Shown piece after piece: positions 11,696-21,600 of a DNA stretch of 64,000 bases; the stretch's first letter is position 1, and the number at the start of each line of letters is the position of its first letter. Below the pieces are notes generated by a model that was given only the letters and a program-made list of their open reading frames with translations, was not told where the DNA came from and did not search any database. Both the position numbers and the translations under genes were made by a program. This stretch comes from Tetraselmis striata (taxonomy: Eukaryota; Chlorophyta; Chlorodendrophyceae; Chlorodendrales; Chlorodendraceae): positions 19,331 through 83,330 of the forward strand of contig VCJN01002214.1 in the NCBI GenBank assembly GCA_006384855.1, written 5' to 3'.

Positions 11696-12935
11696 CTCAA
11701 TAGACTCCACTCACATACTTCTAGGTCACGCCGTAGGTAACGGCGCCCGTTTTAACACCCGCTGGATCAGCGAAGTGTACGCCGACGTATTCGCACCTCC
11801 GTAATTCGCAGCGTCATCAAGTGCGAGGTCGCCGCCGGGAAACTAGTTAGTGTGCGCCAGCGATGTACTGCAGCCACCCGTCTTAGAAGTTGTCGTTGGC
11901 ATTTTGATTAACGAGATGTTTGAAGTCCTTGATTTTGAGTAGAGTGGTGTCAAAGGCCGCAGTACCGCTAGTCGAGGTCCCAGGGCAAGGAGTTCCCTCA
12001 GGCATGGTAAGGAGACGAGGGTAAGTCGCAGCTGCAAAGCGTAGGAGGTCCTTAGGAGTCGCAGGAAAAGACATGGATGATGAGTGTTAATGTTGGTGTG
12101 GTGAAACAGGGAGGGAGCACTTGTGAATCTCAAGATGGACAGGGGCATGGTTTGAGCCACGAGGTTGGAGAAGAGACGACGCAGGTCGACGAGGAGGTGC
12201 ATGTCATGAATTGCACAGAAAGCATCACTAGGGGCAGCATGGGCACAAGTGGCAAGAGAGATATAGCCCACAAGGGGAGCACAGTGCATAACACCATTGA
12301 GGCGGAACATATATCTTGAGTATAAAAGCTTGGTACTAATGGCCCAGAGCTTGATAAAGTATCATACATGAGAGATGCGCTATGGGATGCACAGGTGACA
12401 TGAGACTGCGAAGCTCTGGTAGAAACAAGGAGGTGGTTACAAGAAGCTGATCACGCATGTGATTATACTCATCAGCAAGTAGAATTCTAGCATGCCCCTT
12501 AAGTGGGCACTTTTTTATTAAATACTTTATTGTAACTATTTGTGAGCCAACTGCTAATTCTGTTGCACAACCACTACCGAGCCTCTGGTCGGCAAGCTGA
12601 CTGGAAGATCTGCGGGGCATTCTGTGCAGATGTGGCATATATTCAGTGCTGACTGGTGAGTTTCTGTTGACTGGTCAGTTTTTGAATAGACTGGGATGTG
12701 TAGGGCCGATATTTAATCTGCGTAAAGTACTATATGATTAAGTGCACTCAGCATACTACAGACCATTATTCGTTTCTCTCAACAAGTATTGCCTGCCTGG
12801 CTAGACTTTGCCTTCGCCCAACAGCACTCGAAGTCGACTCGCACGGGAACCTGTTGCTGCAAATCCCCCCTGCCTTTCAAAGGAACCCTGTCCCACTGGC
12901 TACGGGCAGGTCTAGCGAGAAGCCGGCCCCCCGCC

Positions 12936-15900
12936 ATGGGACATGCGCACCTCCGACCCGCGGGCAGCCTCGCTGCGGTGGCGGCCCTGCTCGTGCTTCT
13001 GGCGCCGCTTTGCAGCCGGGCGCTGGAGGTCCGGATCGCAGGTGCGCGGCGGCGCGGGTGCCAGTAGGCCAGTAGGGACTACCAGCCCGCTGTCCCAGGG
13101 GCGAGGAAGAAAGAAATAGCACGCATGATTGCATTCGGCTAGGCGTGGCGGGCCGCCCTTCGAGCAGCACGTCCAGCCTATGATAACCCAAATGCGGGGG
13201 GTGCTGTGCGTAACGGGGGAGCGAGCTGTCGCGCTCTGGCGGGTTGGGGCCGGCAGAGGTGGTGGGGGGGGGGGGGGGGGGGTTGGGTACCTGTTGCTAC
13301 CTTTTTGGGGTACGCAACAGGTAGCGCACACTCCCCGCGCAGGCCTCTGACCTCCTGTTGCGTGCTGGCTGCGGCGACAGACGTGACGCGCACCAGCTTC
13401 ATCGACGAGCTGCAGGACACCAAGTACGTGATCGCCATGCGGACGCACAGGGGTAAGGGCCGCCTTCCCCGGGCAGGGGGGGGGGGGGGGGGGGGATGAG
13501 GGGGGGGATTGGGATGGTAAGGGGAGGGGGGGGGGGGGGTCATAGCCAGCTTCCGCCTGTCTGCTACTGAAGCGGGGGCCAGAGCGCTGAGTGTGAGCTG
13601 GGCTGCGCCTGGATGCGACCGCAGAGGTGGCGAAGCTGGCGCCGGACGCGGACGCGGGCTCGACCCCGTTGGTCATGTCGGACAAGGCGGGGCAGCAGTA
13701 CCGCTGCTTCCTGCCGCCCATCAGTGGCGAGGGGGACGGCGAGAACTCGGGCTCGAGCGAGCAGGTGCGGTGGCGGCGCCGCGCTGAGGGCGGCAGCAGG
13801 GGGCGATGGCGGGGAAGGAGGGTAGGTGGGCTTGGCGGGGCGGGGCTGGGGCTGATGGCGGGTGGCGGGGCGGACGCAGGGCGGCGGCAGCGGCACCTCC
13901 AAGCCGCCCAGCGCGTACCTGGCCGGCCTGGCCTCCACCTGCTTCTACCGCGTGGAGGGCTGGTGGACGTACGAGCTGTGCTACAAGAAGCGCATCCGGC
14001 AGTACCACCAGGTCCCCCCCCCCCCCCCCCTTCCGCTCTACATACCGCAACATTTGATAACCGTAATCTGTAGTGGGGGGGGGGGGGGGGGGGGGTCAAT
14101 ACCGTGTGTTGCACCATCTACTGGCACCGGCGCGGTGATACGAACGATGCAAACCAGAGCCCACCCTGCCTGCCAGCGGTCCAACGCCGACTGAACGACA
14201 GCGGTAACCTCAGCGAATGTCCTCATGGGTTGCACGCGAGCCGCATTTGAGGCTTATGAAAAGGCCCCTTGTAGGCGCATCGGCACCCGTGGTCAGGGCT
14301 TCCGTGCTGTATTCGTGGTGTACTCTGACATGTTTCCAGGGAAGTGTGGTTTTCCTTGTTTGCGAGGGGGGTCAAACAAACCGATATACAGCAGACCCCA
14401 GAGCGTGGTTGTGTTTCTGCCGTGCCCCCCCCCCCCCCCTTGCCGACGCGCGCCCTGGTTGTGGTCCGCCGTGCCCCCCCCCCCCCCCCCCCCCCCAACC
14501 GACGCGTGCCCAGGTTCCTCGCCCTCTCTCCGGCACACGGTACCCCGCTGAGTGCCGCGCGCTCTGCTGCATGCCAGGACCACGAGACCATCACCTCGGA
14601 GTTCGTCCTCGGCAACTTTGACGAAGTCTCCTCCGAGAAGCTGGAGCTCGCGGTGGCGGAGGTGGACCCCCTCCCCCCCCCCCCCCCCCCACTTTCCTTA
14701 CCCCCTCCCTTCCCCACCCCTTGCCGCCACCTGTCCACCGCCCCGATGCCTCCGCCAGACCCCCTGCTACTCCTCCTGCTCCTGCTGCTGCTGCTGGCTT
14801 AGCGCGGGGCTCGCGTTCCCAGGGCGCCCCGGAGAGCAGCGCCTACTTCGCTCAGCGCTACGGCAGCGGCACGCCGTGCGACCTCACCGGCACCCCTCGC
14901 GAGACAGAGGTGCGCGGGGCAGACGCTGGTCCGCGGGCGGGCAGGGAGGTGTTGGGAGGAGGGAGGGGGGGGGGGTGCTCCACTTGTCCCGGCTGCCTCG
15001 TCGGTGCTCTCTCGTGGGGGCTGAGCGCCCTCGCCGCCGCGCCGCCGGCCAGGTGCGCTACGTCTGCTCCGCGGACTCCGCCAACGTGGTGAGCTCCATC
15101 AAGGAGCCCTCCACCTGCTCCTACGTCCTCACCTTCCAGACGCCGCTGCTGTGCAAGCACCCCGCCTTCCGCAAGAAGGCGCGCGCACGGCTTTACCCCC
15201 CCCCCCCCTTCCCCCACCCCACCCAATTCCTCTAATATACATTCGCTATGCGGCGACTCCTCTAGCAGCTCGGGGAAGGGGTGGGGGGGGGGCGGGGGGG
15301 CTGCCGCGGGCTCCGCCCCCCCCTCGCGCGCACTTTTTGGCCGCCCGCAGCAGCGCCACACGGTTCTTCTGGCTGCGCGCCCCGCTTGCCGCCGCCCCAA
15401 CCACTGCCAGCTTTCCCAGCGCCGCCCAGCGCGCCCAGCTGCCCCTGCGCCCCCTCCTAGAGCTCCCCCCGTGCTGCCAAACACGCCGCCCCTGCCGAGC
15501 CAGGCCACCACGAAGGATCGCCATGGTGCCTCACGGCCGTGCTGCCGTTACCGCGTCGCCATGCCGCCAGGTGCTGTAGCGCGTACACCTATATATATAT
15601 ATATATATATATATGATGTGTGTGTGTGTGTGCATAATTTACAAACATAAATATATATGTAAATATGTAAATATATATCTATATGTATACATATATCTAC
15701 ATATATTTATATATTTATAAATATAAACATATGCAACATAATATAGATAAAGAAGTATGAATATGTATGTATATGTATATTTTATGCTTATATACTCACA
15801 GATTTACACATATGTACACATATGTATAAAGCGAGGGAGTTTCCGGCTAGGGGAAATTTAAGTCCTCGTAAAGCGGAGCGGACTGCTCAGAGCTCTGTTC

Positions 15901-16885
15901 TGCTCAGGGCTTGCGCGCGTGTGGTCACACAAAAATCTAGTTCTAGCAGTGAAGGCCTGGCGAAATGATCTACACGGGATTCATTGCCGGTAGTGGACGG
16001 ACCATTGTCTGGTCCGGAAGAAAATGATCATCCGATTATTTCTGGCCTGGAACTCCTCGAAGCTGTTGGACCTACCTGGAGCCCAGTGTGACGAATGGCG
16101 TTGCTGACGATGTTGAGCCCCCAACCCCGGGGCGTGCAGGTGGTGGCCGCCACGCCCATCTACTGCAACCCGCTCTTCCCGCCACCAGAGGGCGATGACG
16201 ATGATGAGGCTGAGGTGGAGAAGGGGGAGGAGGGGGAGGGGGAGGAGTACGAGGGGGAGGGGGAGAGTGGCGCAGGTGAGCTGGGCCCTTGAGGAGCCCG
16301 CCCCTTCCAAAGCACTGTGTCACGCCGGCCTGGAACCCGATCGTGACCCTCTGGCAATTAAATACGGTCCACAGGGCCCCCAACAACAATTGTTTTGCGC
16401 TTTCGCGTCGGAATATTCGTCATGCATTTGTGATATACTCTGCTGGCTAAACACTGCTGGCGGCCGCGAGACTGCCGCGGCGGCCTGCGGGGGCGAGAAG
16501 GGGGGTCTCGCTGCCATGTCTCGCCCCCTCACCGCACGAGGGCGCATCCCGGCCGTGACCTGCAGGGGCGGCGGGCGGCGAGGACACCTTCGAGAGCAGC
16601 GGCGGCACGTACAAGATCTCGTACGCCGACGGGCAGCCGCGCGTGCAGATGGTGGCGCATGCGGAGGCGGCGGGCGCCAAGGCGCAGGGGGAGGCGCAGG
16701 GGGAGGTCGGCGGCGGGGCCGAGGCGGGGGCGGGGTCGGACCTGAACCGGCTGCCGCCAAGGCCGGGTCCCACGCCGCAGCGCGGGGCGGCCGAGGCGGA
16801 GGGAGAGGTGGAGGGGGAGGGGGAGGGGGAGGCGGAGGAGGATGGGGAAGCGACAGCGCGAACCGGCGGCCGCGACGAGCTGTGA
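12936..16885 (+). CDS. OS-9/Yos9-like ER lectin with MRH domain and RDEL tail (9 exons)
   Basis: Exons: 12936-13041, 13381-13452, 13625-13764, 13880-14011, 14578-14661, 14823-14909, 15053-15178, 16140-16275, 16566-16885; 400 residues. OS-9 is the luminal lectin that hands misfolded glycoproteins with trimmed mannose to the HRD1 ubiquitin ligase (ERAD). Seen: an N-terminal signal peptide (Ala/Leu core, residues about 12-28) and an MRH domain from about residue 104 to 246. The MRH domain has six cysteines (first C127, then C140), the double tryptophan W134-W135 of the OS-9 mannose pocket, and the later R, E and Y positions (PRETEVRY, KEPSTCSY). Then come CKHPAF, IYCNPLF, a Glu/Asp/Gly-rich tail and a C-terminal RDEL, an ER-retrieval signal. 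Yeast Yos9 likewise ends in a DEL-type signal. Intron 7 would need a GC donor (AAG|GCGCGC) and is the weakest junction; without it the protein would stop at 15235. ALG13 nearby feeds the same glycan pathway. Confidence 0.85.
15590..15835 (+). repeat. (TA)n/(TG)n microsatellite and AT-rich tract in OS-9 intron 7
   Basis: About a dozen TA units run into a (GT)n run and then 200 bases of TATAC/ATATGTA-type sequence. It sits inside the long intron 7 of the OS-9 gene and has no coding capacity. Confidence 0.85.
16355..16445 (+). repeat. Short dispersed repeat, copy 1
   Basis: Matches 35243-35330 in direct orientation: ATGCGGTCCACA-type start, GGCCC, then a TTGTG..GC-TTTGCGTCGGA-TATTCGT core. It lies in the last intron of the OS-9 gene. 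Confidence 0.5.
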
Positions 16886-17167
16886 CGGCACCGGCGGCCT
16901 GGCGCGCCGAGGCACGGCGGACATGGGCCCCGGCGGAGTCCGAGTCCTCCATGGATTTGCCCCCGCCCGGGTCGACTGCTCGCAGCATGTCTGGCTCGCG
17001 GTGTTGGGGTTGTTTGGAACGGGGTAGGAAAGAGTCCGGGATGTGGACCGGGATCCGGAGGAGATTGCCGTCGGTCTCGCCTTCAGTGTCGCCGACTCTG
17101 CGCGTAAGGGGCACAAGCGGGGGCGGTCCTGCCTGGAGCCGAAGTTAAGGGGGGGCGCTCGCCGCCG

Positions 17168-17172
17168 TGTAA
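17168..17172 (+). promoter_or_regulatory. TGTAA poly(A) signal of the OS-9 gene
   Basis: TGTAA (in TGTAAATAAG) about 280 bases after the RDEL stop codon, in the correct strand, a normal position for a green-algal 3' UTR end. Confidence 0.55.
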
Positions 17173-17429
17173 ATAAGGTCACGCTGCCGCACCGGAGCCG
17201 CCCGTTTCCGAGCTCCACGTGCCATCGCCTGCCGTGTTACAAGTGGCTACACGGGAGGGGAGGGGCCGGGTACGAATGACACGCTCGATGCGTACGCCTC
17301 CGGCGCTGCGCAAGATGCACCGCGAAGCGCCGTCGCACATCGGGCATCGCCGCACCTGTGCTATCGCGATCGCTATCGCTATCGCAAAAATTGACTGGAG
17401 GGCTGTGCACCACAGAGTACTAGTCGCTA

Positions 17430-17545
17430 GGTGCAGTCCTTGTCCGCTCAGTCGACAGCGGTGGTCTCTTGTACGGTGGTCCCGGGTTCGATGCCTGGTT
17501 GATGTAATCCGGCGATATTGTCCGGGCCCATGTAGCGACTAACGG
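17430..17545 (+). mobile_element. tRNA-derived SINE-like sequence, copy 2
   Basis: It contains a perfect B box (GGTTCGATGCC) about 50 bases after an A-box-like region, and aligns with 5226-5345 through head and tail (CCGCTC, GCGGT, GTCTC, TGTACG, GGTCCCGG, CCTGG, GATGTAAT-CGGC-ATA). The tail is not tRNA. Read as a SINE relic in the gap between the OS-9 and DZIP1-like genes. Confidence 0.5.
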
Positions 17546-18241
17546 GTTTACTATACTACGGGTTTACTATACCATATAGCGACTAACGGGTTTATGTACT
17601 CGTATCATCAAACCAGGGTTCCCTGAGCCATATTTATTACATATTCATATATATCACCTGATCTGGCCACAGCTCAGTCCATCGGGTAGCGACGAGGGTG
17701 GCCAAGCCCAATGCGGCAGGCACCCTGAGCGAGGGCAATCAAACCCTAAATCGAGGCAACGGCTGCGGCTAACCAGTGAGCATGAGGCCCAAGAGGGTTC
17801 GGAGTTCGGAGGGTTTGGAGGGGAAAGGGGGAAGCTGCTAACAGCATAGCGCCGGGCTCGGCCTCGTGGCGTTATCGGCGCACACCGGAAGGCGGCAGCG
17901 TTGTGGTGTGGCCCTGGCCACAGCTACCGGGCAACAACGAGCACCAAGCCAGGGGCAGCCCAAACGAGGGATGGAAGGGGACAGGACGGGACACAGTGGG
18001 TGGGCGCATGCCCCGGCGGAGAATTGAATTGAAATTGAATTACAACGTGCTGACTTGCTGCTCTCCGCCGCCCAAGCCCCGGGATGCTCTCAAGACCCGC
18101 CATGGGTTGCACTTGGCGGCTCACTGTCCGCTGCCACGGGGCCGGCCGGCCGGCTGATGCCTCGTCGACTTTCAACCCCTTCGCCTCCAGTGAGCGGATG
18201 AAGTACGTTTGTCAACTTGGGCTTCAGAGGGCCGCACGCTG

Positions 18242-18350
18242 CGCGCTTGTAATGAGTGGACCCAATACCGGTTCGTGCAGCCGGGCCGTGAGACAGCTGG
18301 CCTGGGTCGCCCGGGAATAGAGTTGTAAGAAATCTCAAATTTCAAATGTC
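18242..18350 (+). repeat. GTGAGACAGCTGG dispersed element, copy 1
   Basis: One of four related segments of about 100 bases in the window, all on the + strand. Each has a CGTGCAGCCGGGCCGTGAGAC-like start, CAGCTGG, a variable 30-50 base middle and an AAATTTCAAATTTCAAA-like end. It lies just downstream of the DZIP1-like gene stop. Confidence 0.6.
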
Positions 18351-18660
18351 GTATGTCGTCACAGGAGACGCCACGCGGAACAAAGCGCTCCTCGTCATCG
18401 GGGTGGGTCGCGGGGAGGCAGCGCGAGTGTCATCCAAAGGGTATCGCCGGGCATGTTGACGTGATATCGATGGTTGGCGACGACATACCAATCAACAGGT
18501 CCATCACGCTCGGAAGCCAGTGCGGATGTGGATACCGATGTGGATACCGGTGTGAATGCTAGTCCAGTCACAAGTGTGACCCCGGCCAAGACACTCAGGA
18601 CGGTGCCGCTCAACACAGAGGAGCGCCGGAGAGACTGCCCGAGGTGGACCCAGCCGGGGA

Positions 18661-21600
18661 TCATTCGGGGCTAAGCGGCCGCCGCCGGTCCGGCGAGTTG
18701 CCGTGCGACGACATCGGGCCGGTTGTGTGGACGGTGAAGAGCCGCCGGTTGGTCTGATCGAACGCCGCGTGCTCCGCCACGGCGCGCTGCCGCACGTTGT
18801 CCACCGTCGCCCGCAGCTGCGTCATCGCCATGTACTGCTCCTGCAGGACAGAGGGGGTTGGAGGGAGGCGGAAGGAAGAGGGCTCAGTGGGACTCGGCAG
18901 CGGGGTATAGCTCCGAAACCAGTGTAGCAGTCGAGGCAGCGTTCGCCCCAAAAGCACAACGCTTGCCACACGGCCGCGTGATACCAAACGTATACAGGTA
19001 CTCGCTGTTACCTCAGGTACACCTAGTACACGTACGAGTACTCGTACTGTGTATAGACATCTGACTGCCACACTACATGTCTGTCTCCCCCCCCACCCCG
19101 GCGAGATATTGATTCTCGACTTTATTAGGGATCGAAATGGGGACGTCTAGGTCCCTGGATTGAGAACTCATGCTCCGAAACCAGTATAGCAATCGAGGCG
19201 GCATTCGCCTCAAAAGCACAACCCTTGCCACACGGCGGCGTGATACCGTACATACACAGGTACTCGTCGTCACCTCAGGTACACCTTGTACACGTACGAG
19301 TACTCGTACTGTGTATAAACATCGAAACTGCCACACTACATGTCTGTCTCCCCCCCAGCCCCCCCACCCCGGCGAGATATCGATTCTCGACTTTATTAGG
19401 GATCGAAACGGCGACCTCTAGGTCCCTGGATCGAGAACTCATGCTCCGAAACCAGGGTAGCAATCGAGGCGACATTCGCCCCAATAAAAGCACAACGCTT
19501 GCCACACGGCTGTGTGATACCAAACATACAGGGGTACTCGTCGTCGCCTCAGGTACACCTTGTACACGTACGGGTACTCGTACTGCATATAGACATCGTA
19601 ACTGCCACACTTCATCTCCCCCCTTTCCGTGAGATACCGTGTGTGCCTGTGTTTTTCAATTCTGCCCCCGGGACGGGGCTGACACCGGTGAAGGCCGCGC
19701 AGCGCCTCTGCAACGGTTTTTCAATGAGGAATCGTGTTAGGCAGCAAATCCAGGTGCGGAAAGCCCTCTGGGCAGGCAGCGCTCCGTTGTAGTCATCAAG
19801 CAAATTGCCGGAGCATTTTGAGTGACTAATTGGAGGCCAGTGAGGGGATTTCCAACACTGTTGGATCGCTGCCTAAAACACTGCCATCGGAACACCCGGC
19901 CCCCACCACGAAAGGTCCGCCCTTCCCGTAGTCCGGGCGTCGGCCCATTCGAGTGATGCGAGTCGGACCACGCCCCATCTTGCGGATGTGTCGCGTTGTG
20001 TGTGTGTGTGAGATACGGGTAGGGGGAGGGGGGGGGGGGGGGTCACCTCGTCCCGGATGCGCTGCTCGTCCAACAAGCGCTGCAAGCTCCGCAGCTTCAT
20101 GCGGTCCATCGCGCGCTGCAGCCCCTCCAGCTTCTCCCTGAGGTGCGCCTGGTGCGCGGCCTCCTCCCTGCCGCGCAGCGCCCCGTCAGCCACCGCGAGC
20201 GCACGGCACACCGCTCACCAACCCTCGACCGTGGCGGCGCGCCGAGCGACGGGCCGAAACACCTTCCACACCGCCACCCCCCCTCCCACCGACCGCGGCG
20301 CAAGGCTTCTTCCCGCGCCAGGCACTGACTTGCCCTATTAGGGTTTTGCAAAACCCTAATCTTGCACCTTGACAAGCATTGATTTGGCGGTTTTAGGTTT
20401 TTAGGTTTTTAGGTTTTAGGGTTTTAGGGTTTAGAGCGGTTTTATGGTTTAAAGCCCTAAACCGCTCATGAAAATATACTTGGTGGCGGCGCTCGACTCG
20501 GCCGCGGCGTCGTGCCCGGGAAGGCCAAGACGACAGCGACTAGGTTCTCCGGCGAATGACTACGGCGGTTTAGGGTTGATAAGAAACCTTCCTGGAGTGA
20601 GCTGGAAGAAAAACACAACCGAGGTGACGGCAGGGTCATGTCCATAAGCCCTAACCCGAAAGAGTTGTACGCATAAACCCTAAAACCGCATGCTTCATAT
20701 TATACTAGGGTACGGGTAGGGACGGGTTGGGGGGTTCCAATGTCACTGACAAAACCCTAGTAATAAACAGGAGACGGGTACTACATATGCCCGGGACTGC
20801 ATGCTAGGGCAATGCTGACCCTAACGGGGGCAGCCGGCCCTATGCGGGTTCATGTCAGCCGGGCTGCAAGACAGCTGGCCGGTGTAGTCGGAAGACTGGC
20901 AGAAGTATAAGAGTCGTAACGAAATTCAAATTTTCAGAGATCTGAGACGTGTGTGAGACTCGGGAACCAGGCGCCGGCGGGCAGGGTGTGAAACCCTAAA
21001 CGCACCTCATCTTCAGGCGCATGGCTTGCAGGCTGTGCCTCACCTCGTCGCTGGCCGGGGAGGCCTGTGGCGTCGTGGGCGGCGGGGGCGGGGGCGGGGG
21101 CGGGGCGCCTGTGGGGAAGGGGGTTAGGCACAGAGTTTAGGGCTTGGGGACAGGGCTTCAGCTTTGCGGGCGGCGGGTGTCACGCTGAACAGAGCCGGCA
21201 ACAGTACCTGTACCGGTACCACTATCGCGGTATGGTGAGGACGATGCGGACAGGGCTCCAAACCCTACCAACCCTTCGAAATGTGATTTAGGTCTTGAGC
21301 TCTACAGGCAAACTACTGTCGAAACGAGATACGCTGCTGTTAGGTACCGCCACGCGCAAAGAGTCTAGAAACCCTAAAAACTCTAATGTTTGTGGACGAT
21401 AACCCTATAAGCCCTAACGTGACACAAATCGCAGGTCTTGTGCTGTTGCAAAGGACACAAGAGCGGAGAGCATGCGCGTGTGTCTGTGTATTTGTGTCTG
21501 TGTGTCTGTGTCTGTTTGTGTTGGGGGGGGGGGGGGGGGGCTCCAAAACCTGCAAGACCATATCCCTTCAAGAAATATGTTAGGCATTGAATCCCACCAA

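Larger units (their letters stand above)
9805..12935. other. Intergenic region between eIF5 and OS-9 genes
   Basis: Divergent promoters of the two genes lie at its ends. Apart from the repeat pair at 10917 and 11515 I find no gene; the open frames on both strands have no protein character. Confidence 0.45.

Noticed and set aside
12912..14117. 401-residue Pro-rich open frame on the - strand
   Set aside because: It crosses the OS-9 exons and poly-G introns in antisense and owes its length to proline codons from C-runs.
16195..17148. 317-residue Gly/Arg-rich open frame on the + strand
   Set aside because: Shifted-frame shadow of the last OS-9 exons; the real frame ends in RDEL at 16885.
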